Assembly: GCA_021775315.1 (NCBI GenBank)
Contig: JAJFIC010000076.1
Location: forward strand, 1 to 64,000
Length of the DNA stretch: 64,000 bases
Direction of reading: 5' to 3'
Source of the DNA: Paracoccaceae bacterium
GTDB taxonomy: Bacteria; Pseudomonadota; Alphaproteobacteria; Rhodobacterales; Rhodobacteraceae
Shown here one piece after another: positions 1-9,800 of the stretch; positions within the stretch are counted from its first letter, which is position 1, and every line of letters starts with the position of its first letter. The notes beneath the pieces were generated by a model, which saw nothing but the letters and a program-made list of their open reading frames with translations, was not told the DNA's origin and did no database searches. The translations under genes and the position numbers were made by a program.

Positions 1-1
1 G

Positions 2-1657
2 AACAATGACGCAGCAGAAGCCGGGCCAAGCCATATTCTGAACATGGACGAACAAACCGCCGCTGATTGGGCGACCTTGTCCGGCGATGGTTCTGTCCGG
101 CGCATGACGCTTGATATCGGCCAGATAAATCAGGCTTTTGCCGCAACCGATGACCCACGCGTGCTGAAACACCCGGAAGCCGGTGCCGATGATGACATCT
201 ATATCGACCTGCAAGTGGCACTTGTTTCGGCCCCTCGTATTGGGCTGAGCCTGTTGGGGGCGGCCGAATACGGCAATCTGGTTGACTGGCTGGAAGAAGG
301 CGAACAGGCCATCCTGATGATGGGGCGCGGGGCCTATTCCTATAAAGGTTCGGGTTACGTTCGGGGTGGGATTTTTGACCGCATTCAGCTTATTCAGGGT
401 GATGTGTCCGTGCGGTTTCACGACCGCCAGCAACGCCGCTTGGGCGAGGTCGCCGCCGTTGGTGCGCCGACATTTGCCGAGCTTGACGTGTTCAAAATCC
501 CTGCGAATTCCGATTTTGACCCCACCAAACCGTTTCGCATTCAGCTTTTGTCGCAGCGCGTTGTCGGGCCAGTGGAAAAGACTTATCTGACCTTTGATCT
601 GGGGTACAATATTCCGGATTATTACCTGACCGCCTTGGCCAAGCCAGTGGTTGACCCTCTGGCAGGCGCTGACGAAGATGCGGCGGCACGGGCGGCATTG
701 TGGCAGCGCATCTGGGCCAGCAAGAAGGTCGAGATTGGCGTGCTTATTGCCATGCTGACCGTGCTGACCGGGGTGTTTTTCTTTCAGGTGCAGGCAACGC
801 GAAATGCCCGGCTGTTTTACTGGTTCCGCATGGGATTTCTGGTGCTGACGCTGGTTTTCATCGGCTGGCATCAGAATGCGCAATTGTCGGTAGTGAACCT
901 GATGGCGCTTGGGGCCTCGTTGACCACGGGCTTTAGCTGGGATGCATTTCTGATGGACCCTTTGGTGTTCATCCTGTGGGTTTCCGTGGCGGTGGCGTTG
1001 TTGTTCTGGGGCCGTGGGGCGTTTTGTGGCTGGCTTTGCCCGTTTGGCGCTTTGCAGGAACTATCCAACCAGATCGCGCGGTTCTTCAAGGTTCCACAAT
1101 GGACCCTGCCTTGGGGCCTGCATGAACGCCTTTGGCCGGTCAAATACATGTTGTTCCTTGGCCTGTTCGGTCTGTCGCTGGTATCCATCCCGCTGGCCGA
1201 ACAATTTGCCGAGGTTGAGCCGTTCAAGACCTCGATCATTCTCAAATTCGTGCGCAGCTGGCCTTATGTGCTGTTTGCCGCCGTGGTTCTGGGGGCTGGC
1301 CTATTCGTTGAGCGTTTCTATTGCCGGTATCTGTGCCCGCTGGGGGCTGCCCTTGCGATCCCCGGTCGTATCCGGATGTTTGACTGGCTGAAGCGTTACA
1401 AGGAATGTGGCAGCCCCTGCCAGACCTGCGCCAATGAATGTTTCGTTCAGGCGATCCACCCGACCGGCGAAATTAACCCGAATGAATGTTTGTCCTGCCT
1501 GCATTGTCAGGTTCTGTATCAGGACAATCAGAAATGCCCCGTTTGCGTCAAGCAATTGAAGCGGCGGGCAAAAGTGGCCCAGAGCACGACCGTGTCAAGT
1601 GATGCTCTGGACCGTTTAACAAACCACCCCAACTCAACTGCAATCAAGGAGAGATGA
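2..1657 (+). CDS. nosR: NosR, membrane flavo-iron-sulfur protein for N2O reduction (5' partial)
   Basis: The frame is open to the left edge, so the N-terminus lies outside the window; about 551 residues are visible against roughly 700-770 for the family. The visible start belongs to the periplasmic FMN-binding region. It is followed by several membrane segments, two CxxxCP motifs (CGWLCPFG and CRYLCPLG), and a C-terminal polyferredoxin-type region with Cys clusters ([23 protein letters not shown]) expected to bind two [4Fe-4S] clusters. NosR is known to pass electrons from the quinol pool towards NosZ and to be needed for NosZ activity. The stop lies one base before the nosZ start. Assignment is firm; only the 5' end is missing. 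Confidence 0.96.
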   Translation, partial: NNDAAEAGPSHILNMDEQTAADWATLSGDGSVRRMTLDIGQINQAFAATDDPRVLKHPEAGADDDIYIDLQVALVSAPRIGLSLLGAAEYGNLVDWLEEGEQAILMMGRGAYSYKGSGYVRGGIFDRIQLIQGDVSVRFHDRQQRRLGEVAAVGAPTFAELDVFKIPANSDFDPTKPFRIQLLSQRVVGPVEKTYLTFDLGYNIPDYYLTALAKPVVDPLAGADEDAAARAALWQRIWASKKVEIGVLIAMLTVLTGVFFFQVQATRNARLFYWFRMGFLVLTLVFIGWHQNAQLSVVNLMALGASLTTGFSWDAFLMDPLVFILWVSVAVALLFWGRGAFCGWLCPFGALQELSNQIARFFKVPQWTLPWGLHERLWPVKYMLFLGLFGLSLVSIPLAEQFAEVEPFKTSIILKFVRSWPYVLFAAVVLGAGLFVERFYCRYLCPLGAALAIPGRIRMFDWLKRYKECGSPCQTCANECFVQAIHPTGEINPNECLSCLHCQVLYQDNQKCPVCVKQLKRRAKVAQSTTVSSDALDRLTNHPNSTAIKER

Positions 1658-1658
1658 T

Positions 1659-3563
1659 ATGTCAGATGAAACTGATACCAAAACTGGTGTAACAAGACGA
1701 GACGTTTTGACCGGTCCGGCAAAAGGCGCGCTTTTGGCGGGCACGATTGTTGCGGCCGGCGGCGGTGCGGCATTGATGCCAAGCCCTGCGGCGGCCTCTG
1801 CTTCAAACGAAGTGGCCCCCGGTGATCTGGATGAATATTACGGCTTCTGGTCGTCAGGTCAGGCGGGCGAGCTGCGCATTCTGGGTGTTCCATCCATGCG
1901 TGAATTGATGCGCGTGCCTGTTTTCAACCGCGACAGTGCCACAGGCTGGGGCCACACCAACGAAAGCCTTAAGATCCTGAACGAGAACCTGTTGCCTGAG
2001 ACCAAGGAATATCTGGCCGCTAACGGCATGCAAACTTATGACAATGGTGACCTTCACCACCCTCACATGTCCTTTACCGACGGGACATATGACGGGCGTT
2101 ATCTGTTCATGAACGACAAGGCCAACACACGTGTTGCCCGCGTCGATTGTTCTTTCATGAAACCAGACAAGATCATCGAAATCCCGAATGCATCCGACAT
2201 TCACGGCCTGCGCCCACAGAAATTCCCGCGCACCGGGTATGTCTTTGCCAATGGCGAGCATCGGGTGCCGCTGATCAATGACGGCACAAACATGGATGAC
2301 GTGGCCAACTACGTTTCGATCTTCACTGCGATTGACGGTGACAGCATGGAAATCTCGTGGCAGGTCATGGTCACAGGTAACCTTGATAACGTTGATTGCG
2401 ATTATCAGGGCAAATACGCCATTTCATCCAGCTACAACTCGGAAGGCGCTACAAACCTGCCGGGCATGATGGAAGCAGAAATGGACCATGCGGTTGTTTT
2501 CAACATCGCACGGATCGAGGCCGCAGTGGCTGCGGGTAAGTTCGAGGTTCATAATGGCGTTAAGGTTCTGGATGGGCGCAAGGGGTCTGATCTGACCGTT
2601 TACATCCCGATCCCGAACAGCCCACACGGCGTCAACTCGTCGCCCGATGGTAAATACGTGATGGTCAACGGCAAACTGTCGCCGACTGTTTCGGTGATCC
2701 AGTACGACAAGATCGAGGCTGTGTTTGGCGGTGCTGATCCACGCTCGTGTATTGTTGCGGAACCTGAACTGGGTCTTGGCCCGCTTCACACCGCGTTTGA
2801 CGGCAAGGGCAATGCCTATACCACGCTGTTCCTTGATAGCCAGATGTGCAAATGGAATATCGACAAAGCGATCCGTAAATATGCGGGTGAAGACGTCGAT
2901 CCGATCATGCACAAAACGGATGTTATGTATCAGCCGGGTCACAACCACACGTCGATGGGTGAAACCAAAGAGGCTGACGGTAAATGGCTGGTCTCGCTTA
3001 ACAAGTTTTCAAAAGACCGCTATCTGAATGTTGGTCCGCTGAAGCCTGAAAGCGAGCAGTTGATCGACATCACGATGGACAAGCCCGAAGTGGTGCATGA
3101 CAGCCCGACCTATGCTGAACCACATGATTGTATCATTGTTCACCGCTCTAAGGTGACACCGGATTCAATCTGGAAGCGTGACAACCCGATGTGGGATGAT
3201 GCGCGTGCCCAGGCCGCTGCTGATGGTGTGGATCTTGAAGAAGGTTCAGAAGAGGTTATCCGTGACGGCAACAAAGTGCGTGTTTACATGTACTCGGCGG
3301 CGCCGACCTTTTCGATGGAGCAGTTCACGGTCAAGCAGGGTGACGAAGTCACAATCTATATCACCAATATTGATGACGTAGACGACCTGACCCACGGCTT
3401 CACCCTTGGCAATCACGCTGTGTGCATGGAAGTCGGGCCGCAGGCCACGGCCTCGGTCACTTTCACGGCGAACCGTCCGGGTGTGCATTGGTATTATTGC
3501 CAATGGTTCTGTCACGCGCTGCATATGGAAATGCGTGGCCGGATGCTGGTTGAACCTGCGTAA
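1659..3563 (+). CDS. nosZ: Nitrous-oxide reductase NosZ, Tat-exported (clade I)
   Basis: This 634-residue periplasmic multicopper enzyme reduces N2O to N2. The N-terminus has a twin-arginine signal (TRRDVLTG, hydrophobic stretch, AAASA cleavage region), which marks clade I. The seven-bladed propeller carries the His-rich CuZ ligand regions (HHPHMSF, DIHGL, NSPHGVN, GPLHTAF, GHNHTSM, EPHDC). The C-terminal cupredoxin domain has the CuA motif [12 protein letters not shown]. An AAGGAGAG ribosome site precedes the ATG, which begins one base after the nosR stop. All expected copper-ligand motifs are present, so the enzyme looks functional. Confidence 0.98.
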   Translation: MSDETDTKTGVTRRDVLTGPAKGALLAGTIVAAGGGAALMPSPAAASASNEVAPGDLDEYYGFWSSGQAGELRILGVPSMRELMRVPVFNRDSATGWGHTNESLKILNENLLPETKEYLAANGMQTYDNGDLHHPHMSFTDGTYDGRYLFMNDKANTRVARVDCSFMKPDKIIEIPNASDIHGLRPQKFPRTGYVFANGEHRVPLINDGTNMDDVANYVSIFTAIDGDSMEISWQVMVTGNLDNVDCDYQGKYAISSSYNSEGATNLPGMMEAEMDHAVVFNIARIEAAVAAGKFEVHNGVKVLDGRKGSDLTVYIPIPNSPHGVNSSPDGKYVMVNGKLSPTVSVIQYDKIEAVFGGADPRSCIVAEPELGLGPLHTAFDGKGNAYTTLFLDSQMCKWNIDKAIRKYAGEDVDPIMHKTDVMYQPGHNHTSMGETKEADGKWLVSLNKFSKDRYLNVGPLKPESEQLIDITMDKPEVVHDSPTYAEPHDCIIVHRSKVTPDSIWKRDNPMWDDARAQAAADGVDLEEGSEEVIRDGNKVRVYMYSAAPTFSMEQFTVKQGDEVTIYITNIDDVDDLTHGFTLGNHAVCMEVGPQATASVTFTANRPGVHWYYCQWFCHALHMEMRGRMLVEPA

Positions 3564-3579
3564 GCCTGAAACCTAGGAA

Positions 3580-4842
3580 ATGACAATGTCGCGCCTTTTG
3601 TTGCTGTTGATTGTTCTGATGAACCCGGTTTTCGCCGGGGCCGTTGAACGTATCGTGCCAGCAACCGAAGGTGCGCTTGTTATGGCGATAAAATCGGCAC
3701 AGGCGGGGGATGTCCTCCGCCTGTCCAAAGGCACCCATATGGGGCCTGTTTTGATTGAAATTCCGCTAAGTTTGATCGGCGCGGGCGCGGTGATTGATGG
3801 GCAGGGCAAAGGCTCTGTTATAACGGTTGATGCGCCTGATGTGGTGATCCGGGGGCTGACAGTGATCGGCTCAGGTTCAGGTGGTGATGGGCTGGATGCC
3901 GGGGTCAAACTGACCAAGAACGCGGACCGCGCTGTTGTTCAGAGCAATCGCGTGACCGGCAATCTGATCGGCATTGACGTGCATGGCCCGCGCGATGTGC
4001 AGGTGATAGGAAATGTTATTGAGGGCCGCCAGACCGCGCGGATGAACGATCGCGGCAATGGCATTTATATCTGGAACGCGCCGGGCACCATGGTGATCGG
4101 CAACGACGTGCGATGGGGCCGGGACGGTGTGTTTGTCAACACGTCTAAGAACCTTAAGATCGCCGACAACCGATTTCGCGACCTGCGTTTTGCCGTGCAT
4201 TACATGTATGCCCATGACAGCGTCGTTTCCGGCAATATCTCGACCCGCAACCATCTGGGTTTTGCGATCATGTATTCTGACAATGTGACGATCAGGGGCA
4301 ACCTGTCGCGCGGTGATCGGGATCATGGCATCATGATGAACTACACCAACAAAAGTCAGGTCATCGCTAATAGGATCGAACAGGTCGGCGATAAATGTGT
4401 TTTCATTTACAACGCCCACAAGAACAGTTTTGAGGCCAATTGGTTTGAGGCCTGCGCCATCGGCATTCATTTCACCGCCGGGTCAGAACGCAACCTGATC
4501 AGCCGCAACGCCTTCATCGCCAATCGCACCCAAGTGAAATATGTCGGCTCAAAATGGGTGGACTGGAGCGTCGGCGGCACCGGAAATTACTGGTCCGACC
4601 TTGCCGCCTATGATCTTGACCGCAACGGCATCGCCGACACCGCTTATCGCCCAAATGACATCATGGACCATGTGTTGTGGACCCAACCAGCGGCGAAATC
4701 CCTGTTGGGCTCGCCCGCTGTGCAACTGATCCGCTGGTCGCAATCCGCCTTTCCGGCGCTGCTGCCCGGCGGCGTCATCGACCGCGCGCCCCTGATGCAA
4801 CCCGTTGAGCCGGAAATCCCGGTCTGGAAAGAAATCCCATGA
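3580..4842 (+). CDS. nosD: NosD, periplasmic beta-helix protein for NosZ copper-site maturation
   Basis: The protein has 420 residues and a Sec signal peptide (hydrophobic core LLLLLIVLMNPVF ending near AGA). The body shows the repeated short N-x-I/V-x-G-N style turns of a right-handed parallel beta-helix (CASH/NosD repeats, e.g. VIGNVIEG, VIGNDVRW, VSGNISTR, IRGNLSRG). NosD works with the NosFY ABC transporter to build the Cu-S centre CuZ. A second ATG lies two codons downstream (3586) and could be the true start. The 3' end overlaps nosF by 4 bases (ATGA), indicating translational coupling. Confidence 0.95.
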   Translation: MTMSRLLLLLIVLMNPVFAGAVERIVPATEGALVMAIKSAQAGDVLRLSKGTHMGPVLIEIPLSLIGAGAVIDGQGKGSVITVDAPDVVIRGLTVIGSGSGGDGLDAGVKLTKNADRAVVQSNRVTGNLIGIDVHGPRDVQVIGNVIEGRQTARMNDRGNGIYIWNAPGTMVIGNDVRWGRDGVFVNTSKNLKIADNRFRDLRFAVHYMYAHDSVVSGNISTRNHLGFAIMYSDNVTIRGNLSRGDRDHGIMMNYTNKSQVIANRIEQVGDKCVFIYNAHKNSFEANWFEACAIGIHFTAGSERNLISRNAFIANRTQVKYVGSKWVDWSVGGTGNYWSDLAAYDLDRNGIADTAYRPNDIMDHVLWTQPAAKSLLGSPAVQLIRWSQSAFPALLPGGVIDRAPLMQPVEPEIPVWKEIP

Positions 4843-5738
4843 CAGTTCTTAAAATCAACGCGGTTGGCAAAACCTATGGCACGCTTGAAACGGTGCGCGA
4901 CGTTAACCTCAGCGTAAATGCGGGCGAGCGGGTTGCTTTGCTGGGTCATAACGGCGCTGGTAAAACCACCCTGATGCGGATGATCCTTGGGCTGACACCG
5001 ATCAGCGCCGGCATGATCCGGGTTCTGGGCAATGCGCCGGGGTCAAAGGCCTCGCGCAGTGTCATCGGCTATCTGCCGGAAAGCGTGGCGTTTCATGCAG
5101 CATTGACCGGGCGCGAACAATTGCGCCATTTCGCCCGTCTGAAATCGGTTAAACCGCGCGCGGCTGACGATCTGCTGGATCGGGTTGGCCTGAGTGACGC
5201 GGCTGACCGCAAGATCCGCACCTATTCCAAGGGCATGCGCCAACGCATCGGTTTGGCGCAGGCCTTGCTGGGCCGCCCGAAACTGGCGTTGCTGGACGAG
5301 CCGACCAGTGGGCTTGACCCGATTTCGCGGCATCAGTTTTACGATGTCGTGGATGAACTGGCGCAAGGGGGCACTGCGGTTTTGCTGTCGTCACACGCGC
5401 TGACCGAACTTGAAGCCCGCACAGATCGTATCGCCATCATGAGCAAAGGTCGTCTTGTCGCCGATAGCAACCTGTCAGACCTGCGCCACGCCGCGCGTCT
5501 GCCGATCAGTGTGAATGTCACCACCCACAGCAAAGATGCCGATCTGGTCGCCGCCAAGCTGGGCGGGCAGCGCGTCAATGGCCGCTCGGTCGTGCTGACC
5601 TGTCAGCAGGATGACAAGGTGGCGATGCTTGGGCGGATTGCCGGGTTTGGTGATCTGATCAAGGATATCGACGTGATACCGGCCAGTCTGGAAGTGCTTT
5701 ACCGCCATTACAGCGCCGCAGAACAGGAGGGGGAATAA
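4839..5738 (+). CDS. nosF: NosF, ABC transporter ATP-binding protein
   Basis: This is a 299-residue ABC ATPase. The Walker A motif GHNGAGKT is at residues 36-43, the signature YSKGMRQRIGLAQ sits near residue 130, and Walker B LALLDEPTSGLDP with the H-loop HALTELE follow. It pairs with the NosY permease; the complex is thought to supply a sulfur species to NosD/NosZ for CuZ assembly. It overlaps nosD by 4 bases and its last base is the first base of nosY, typical of a coupled operon. Confidence 0.95.
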   Translation: MTVLKINAVGKTYGTLETVRDVNLSVNAGERVALLGHNGAGKTTLMRMILGLTPISAGMIRVLGNAPGSKASRSVIGYLPESVAFHAALTGREQLRHFARLKSVKPRAADDLLDRVGLSDAADRKIRTYSKGMRQRIGLAQALLGRPKLALLDEPTSGLDPISRHQFYDVVDELAQGGTAVLLSSHALTELEARTDRIAIMSKGRLVADSNLSDLRHAARLPISVNVTTHSKDADLVAAKLGGQRVNGRSVVLTCQQDDKVAMLGRIAGFGDLIKDIDVIPASLEVLYRHYSAAEQEGE

Positions 5739-6556
5739 TGCCCGTTTTTACCATTGCCCGGCTGGAACTGCTGATCGCGCGGCGTAATATGTGGGTGGCA
5801 ACAGCCGTTATCATGATGGCGTTGTTTACCGTGGTTCTGACGCTGGCGGGGGCGGCGCCGACCGGAACGCTGGGGGTTGATCCGCTGATCGTGGCGACCA
5901 CGTCCGTGACGACGCTGTCGGTCTATCTGATCCCTCTGATCGGCCTGCTGTTGTCGTTTGACGCCATCGCGGGCGAAGCCGAGCGTGGCACGTTGGCGCT
6001 TAACCTCGTCTATCCGGTGTCGCGCGGTGAAATCCTGCTGGGCAAGTTTCTGGCCCATCTTGCGGTTCTGGGCTTTGCTGTTGCCGTTGGCCTTGGATTG
6101 ATGGTTGGACTGACGATCTGGCAAAGCGGCGCCACCGATATGTCGCTTGCACCCGTGCTGAAGCTGTTTGTCACATCACTGGCCTTGGGGGCTGCATTTC
6201 TGGGCGTTGGGTACCTGATTTCCGCACTGGCGCGACAAACCGGCGTTGCCTCGGGCATTGTGATCATTGTCTGGCTGGTTTGCGTCGTTTTGTATGACCT
6301 TGGCCTGCTCGGCGCATTGGTGGCGGATGGCGGCGGCGATTTCACCAAAACGGTGTTTCCTTGGCTGCTGGTGGCAAATCCCGCCGATGCTTTTCGCCTG
6401 ATCAACATGCCGACCGAGGCGGTTTCCCTGCTGGCCTCTGGTGTTGGACCTGCCGGGGGGGTGTCGGGTTTTGCCGGGCAAATAACCTCGATCCTGCTGT
6501 GGCCCGTGATCGCGCTTTTCCTGGCCTGGCAAGCTTTTTTGAGGGTTGAACCATGA
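5738..6556 (+). CDS. nosY: NosY, ABC transporter permease
   Basis: This 272-residue inner-membrane protein has about six hydrophobic segments, the first near residues 20-42, then a pair around the conserved GEAERGTLALNLVYPVSRGEILLGK loop that is characteristic of ABC-2 type permeases of this family. It partners the preceding NosF ATPase. The ATG overlaps the nosF stop by one base and the 3' end overlaps nosL by 4 bases. Confidence 0.94.
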   Translation: MPVFTIARLELLIARRNMWVATAVIMMALFTVVLTLAGAAPTGTLGVDPLIVATTSVTTLSVYLIPLIGLLLSFDAIAGEAERGTLALNLVYPVSRGEILLGKFLAHLAVLGFAVAVGLGLMVGLTIWQSGATDMSLAPVLKLFVTSLALGAAFLGVGYLISALARQTGVASGIVIIVWLVCVVLYDLGLLGALVADGGGDFTKTVFPWLLVANPADAFRLINMPTEAVSLLASGVGPAGGVSGFAGQITSILLWPVIALFLAWQAFLRVEP

Positions 6557-7095
6557 AATATTCCACACCACTTGTTTCGGCTCTGGCCGTGACGCTTGCC
6601 CTGACCGCTGGCTGCAAAGACGACATCGCCTCAAGAGACTTGCCTGCGCCACTGGTTCTGACAGCAGAGGCCGCAGGACATTATTGCCAAATGGTCATTC
6701 TGGAACATCAGGGCCCAAAGGCGCAGGTTTTTCTGGCGGGGCTTGATGCCCCCTTGTGGTTTTCTCAGGTGCGTGACGGCGTTGCGTATTTGAAATCCCC
6801 GGAACAATCGGCTGAGATTTTAGTGCTTTATGTCAACGACATGGGCCGCGCCGTCAGTTGGGACCAGCCGGGAGCGGACAATTGGACCATTGCGGCGGAT
6901 GCATATTACGTAGTCGGTTCGGACGCGGTTGGCGGCATGGGCGCGCCAGAGCTTGCGCCGTTCGCGGCCCTTGTTGATGCCGAAAACTTTGCCGCCGAAC
7001 ATGGTGGCCAGATCATGCGGTTGGATGAAATACCGGCTGAACTGGTGTTGTCGCCGGTCGAATTTCAAACCAGCGCGCTGGAGGCAGGCGAATGA
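6553..7095 (+). CDS. nosL: NosL, copper-chaperone lipoprotein
   Basis: The protein has 180 residues with a lipoprotein signal peptide and lipobox LTAGC (Cys about residue 21). The mature part has the NosL metal-binding segment GHYCQMVI, with a Cys-x-Met arrangement. NosL is known to bind Cu(I) on the outer-membrane side of the periplasm and to deliver it to NosZ. It overlaps nosY and nosX by 4 bases on each side, so it is translationally coupled inside the operon. Confidence 0.92.
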   Translation: MKYSTPLVSALAVTLALTAGCKDDIASRDLPAPLVLTAEAAGHYCQMVILEHQGPKAQVFLAGLDAPLWFSQVRDGVAYLKSPEQSAEILVLYVNDMGRAVSWDQPGADNWTIAADAYYVVGSDAVGGMGAPELAPFAALVDAENFAAEHGGQIMRLDEIPAELVLSPVEFQTSALEAGE

Positions 7096-7994
7096 TCCCC
7101 CGCAGACGTGTTTTATCCATTCTTGCCGGAGCGGCGATGTTGCCTGCGTTTGGCGCAAAAGCCAGCCCGCAGATGTCGCAATGGCGCGGCATCGCCCTTG
7201 GGGCCGAGGCGCGGATCATTCTGGACCACCCCAACGCTGATGCATTGCTCGCCAGTGCCGTCAGTGAAATAGAGCGTTTGGAGCGGATATTCAGCCTGTA
7301 TCAAACAGACAGCCAGATTTCGCGCTTAAACCGCGACGGTGAATTGGAGCAACCGGCCTTTGAGCTGATCGAATTGCTGTCGATTTGTTCGCGACTGAAC
7401 AGCCGCACAAATGGCGCGTTCGATCCGACCGTGCAGCCGTTGTGGGCGCTTTATGCCGAAGGGGTTTCAGCAGGCAATACCGTGGGCGAGGCCCGGATTT
7501 CACAGGCTTTGGCCAAGACCGGCTGGCGTCTCGTTCGTTATACTTCGCAAATGGTTGCCTTTGACCGCCCCGGCATGGGCGTGACCCTGAACGGTATCGC
7601 GCAGGGCTATATCGCCGACAAGATCACACAGCTTTTCCGCCGCAATGGGGTGCAGGATGTGTTGGTGAATACCGGTGAAATCGTCGCCTCTGGGCATGGT
7701 CCGGATCACGATGGCTGGCCGGTTCACCCCGGCAGGCAGGCCGCAGCACCCGTGCAATTGCGCAATGCGGCGATTGCCACATCGGCACCTCTCGGCACCA
7801 CGTTTGATGGTGCGGGCAGGCAAGGTCACATTCTTGATCCGCGCACCGGCAGGCCGGGTGGAAACTGGTCCGAGGTTACAGTGATCGCCTCAAGTGCGGC
7901 TGAGGCTGATGGCCTATCGACCGGATTTTGCCTGATGGATGCGGCTGAGATCGCAAAAGCTAAAGGCCAAAATCAGGTGTTCTTGCGGGCCTGA
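7092..7994 (+). CDS. nosX: NosX, ApbE-type FAD:protein FMN transferase
   Basis: This 300-residue protein belongs to the ApbE family. It starts with a twin-arginine-like signal (PRRRVLSILAGAAMLPAFG). Family landmarks are visible: the LERIFSLYQTDSQISRLN region, NGAFDPTVQPLW, the LNGIAQGYIADKI motif, DVLVNTGEI, and the late TSAPLGTTFDG and HILDPRTGRPG segments. NosX flavinylates the periplasmic FMN domain of NosR. It is the last gene of the nos operon; the next gene starts 70 bases later without an evident terminator between them. Confidence 0.93.
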   Translation: MIPRRRVLSILAGAAMLPAFGAKASPQMSQWRGIALGAEARIILDHPNADALLASAVSEIERLERIFSLYQTDSQISRLNRDGELEQPAFELIELLSICSRLNSRTNGAFDPTVQPLWALYAEGVSAGNTVGEARISQALAKTGWRLVRYTSQMVAFDRPGMGVTLNGIAQGYIADKITQLFRRNGVQDVLVNTGEIVASGHGPDHDGWPVHPGRQAAAPVQLRNAAIATSAPLGTTFDGAGRQGHILDPRTGRPGGNWSEVTVIASSAAEADGLSTGFCLMDAAEIAKAKGQNQVFLRA

Positions 7995-8064
7995 GCCAGC
8001 AAGTCTTGCGAACAGCAAGGTCGCGGTGTAGCCATCAGGCTGCCATTTGCCGGAGCGCCGAACC

Positions 8065-8832
8065 ATGACCCGATTTCCAACCACGCCATCGTTTGATCTG
8101 ACAGGCAAACACGCACTTGTGGTGGGGGCAACGTCCGGCATCGGGTTTGGCGCGGCAACCGCGCTGGCCGCTGCCGGGGCGCATGTTACGTTGTCGGCGC
8201 GCACCCGCAGTAATTTAGAACGTGTTGCCGGGCATATGGTGGAACAAGGCTGGATGGCGGACATTTTGGCGATGGACATCACAGATGTCGGCGCAACCGC
8301 GCAGGCCGTGGCGGATAACGGCCCGTTTGACATTCTGATGAACTCTGCCGGGCAGGCGCGGCACACGCTGGCCACGCAAACCACGCCTGACGATTTTGAC
8401 GCGGTGATGGACGTGAATTTGCGCGGCGCTTATTTCCTGACCCAAGCGGTGGCCAAAGGGTTGCTTGCGGCTGGCAAGCCGGGCTCGTTAATCAACATAG
8501 CCTCGCAAATGGCGCATGTCGGCGGGCTTGATCGCGCGGCTTATTGTGCATCAAAATTCGCGGTCGAAGGGTTCACCAAAGCCATGGCAATCGAATGGGG
8601 CCCCAGAAAAATCCGGGTCAATACCATCTGCCCGACCTTTGTTCTGACCCCGCTGACCAAACCGACCTTTGATGACCCTCAAAAACGGCAATGGATCGAA
8701 CGGATGATAAAGCTTGGCCGCCCGGCAGAGGTCGAGGATATCATGGGCATGGTGCTCTATCTGGCCTCGGACGCCTCGGCCATGGTCACAGGGGCATCCA
8801 TGCTGATCGACGGTGGCTGGACGGCGGACTAG
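8065..8832 (+). CDS. SDR-family NAD(P)-dependent oxidoreductase
   Basis: This 255-residue short-chain dehydrogenase has the Rossmann motif VVGATSGIG, the NSAGQ region (NAG-like) and the catalytic Y-x3-K in AAYCASKFA. It ends in the usual MLIDGGW stretch seen in gluconate/3-oxoacyl-type SDRs. The substrate cannot be read from sequence. I chose the ATG at 8065; a TTG 18 bases upstream would add six residues. It follows nosX in the same direction, but the 70-bp gap and unrelated function suggest a separate unit. Its TAG stop overlaps the stop of the convergent dioxygenase gene inside a CTAG palindrome. Confidence 0.88.
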   Translation: MTRFPTTPSFDLTGKHALVVGATSGIGFGAATALAAAGAHVTLSARTRSNLERVAGHMVEQGWMADILAMDITDVGATAQAVADNGPFDILMNSAGQARHTLATQTTPDDFDAVMDVNLRGAYFLTQAVAKGLLAAGKPGSLINIASQMAHVGGLDRAAYCASKFAVEGFTKAMAIEWGPRKIRVNTICPTFVLTPLTKPTFDDPQKRQWIERMIKLGRPAEVEDIMGMVLYLASDASAMVTGASMLIDGGWTAD

Positions 8833-9710
8833 AATAACTTGACGCTGGCCAGACCATCGGCTGGGGTGACGGAACAACAGATGCTCATCAGGGTTCTGGG
8901 TTCTTGATAGGGCCACGGCTGGCCGCGATGCAGCGTCGCGCGTTCGTCCCAGATCAGAACGTCACCGACCTGCCAGTTGTGGGAATACACGTTTTCCGGG
9001 CGGGTACAGAACGCGACGGCCTGATCAATCAACGCCTCACCTTCCTTCAGCCCCAAACCCTCAATCGCAAAAGCATGCGAGGCAATGAACAAGGCCTCCT
9101 CATCCGTGACCGGATTTCGCCAAATGGCCCGCCAAGGACGATCTGGCCACTTGGTCATAGTGTTCAAGGCCGCCAGTTCAGCCGAGACTTTGGCGCGTGA
9201 ATGCGACAACCGATGCCACAGGATCGCATCGCGGAAAGGTGCCTTCAAATCCTCGGGCATTTCCGCCCAGCCAACCCGGGTCGAGGCCAGTTCCGTCTGC
9301 CCGCCAGTTGACGGCACGACCTTTGCGGTCAAGATGTTGACAAGGGCAGGGGTCGGCAAGAACGTGCTATCCGTGTGCCACAACATATTGCTTTGCAGGT
9401 TCAGTGTATGCAGGTCTTCGGCATCCGTGACACCCCCGTCGGCAGTTTCATTTGACACCGGTGACACGTTGAATTCAACGTCACGCCCCGCCGCCATTGC
9501 GTCACGGTTTTCAAGCGGGCCAAACAATTTCGCCAGCCGGGTATGGGCCGCGTCGTCCATGGATTGGGCCGGAAATAGCAGGGCTGAATGGGCATCAAAC
9601 AGGGCGCGAATTTCGGGGTACAGATGGGTTTTACTGACCTCGGAAAGATCGACATCATGGATGATTTTGCCAAATTTCGGATGTAGTTCTGTGGTCTTCA
9701 ACGCCATCAT
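8829..9710 (-). CDS. TauD/TfdA-family Fe(II)/2-oxoglutarate dioxygenase
   Basis: This 293-residue protein has the facial-triad motif HTDSTF (His-x-Asp), the distal His in TLHRGQPW, and the R region that binds 2-oxoglutarate near EPRTL. Overall layout (start ELHPKFGKII, VLIWDERATLHRG near the end) resembles TfdA-like alpha-ketoglutarate dioxygenases more than classical taurine dioxygenase. The substrate is unknown. The start has two tandem ATGs (9710, 9707) behind an AAGGA ribosome site. It lies 87 bp downstream of paaX on the same strand and may be the last gene of the paa operon, though its reaction has no known place in phenylacetate breakdown. Confidence 0.86.
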   Translation of the reverse strand: MMALKTTELHPKFGKIIHDVDLSEVSKTHLYPEIRALFDAHSALLFPAQSMDDAAHTRLAKLFGPLENRDAMAAGRDVEFNVSPVSNETADGGVTDAEDLHTLNLQSNMLWHTDSTFLPTPALVNILTAKVVPSTGGQTELASTRVGWAEMPEDLKAPFRDAILWHRLSHSRAKVSAELAALNTMTKWPDRPWRAIWRNPVTDEEALFIASHAFAIEGLGLKEGEALIDQAVAFCTRPENVYSHNWQVGDVLIWDERATLHRGQPWPYQEPRTLMSICCSVTPADGLASVKLF

Positions 9711-9800
9711 GATGTCCTTTTACACGCCTTGATATGGGCCAAGTCTGGCGGCAGGTTTTCGATCTGTCCAGAGCCGTTGCGCCACCATGATGTCGTTTTA
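9703..9800. repeat. Direct repeat of a translation-start region (two 20-bp copies)
   Basis: The copies are 9703-9722 and 9781-9800. They match at 18 of 20 bases, and each reads, on the minus strand, as an A-rich/GAC ribosome-site-like stretch followed by an ATG. The left copy is the real start of the dioxygenase gene; the right copy overlaps the paaX stop codon. Such a repeat suggests a local duplication of the initiation region. Confidence 0.6.
9720..9788 (-). CDS. Candidate 22-codon leader ORF ahead of the dioxygenase gene
   Basis: Reading leftwards, an ATG at 9788 opens 22 codons and stops with TAA at 9720-9722, just in front of the AAGGA ribosome site of the dioxygenase gene. The bases around this ATG nearly duplicate those around the dioxygenase start (see the direct repeat at 9703-9800). 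The product (MVAQRLWTDR..., ending YQGV) has no recognisable motif. It could be a leader peptide for translational coupling, or only the by-product of a local duplication. Support is positional only. Confidence 0.3.
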   Translation of the reverse strand: MVAQRLWTDRKPAARLGPYQGV

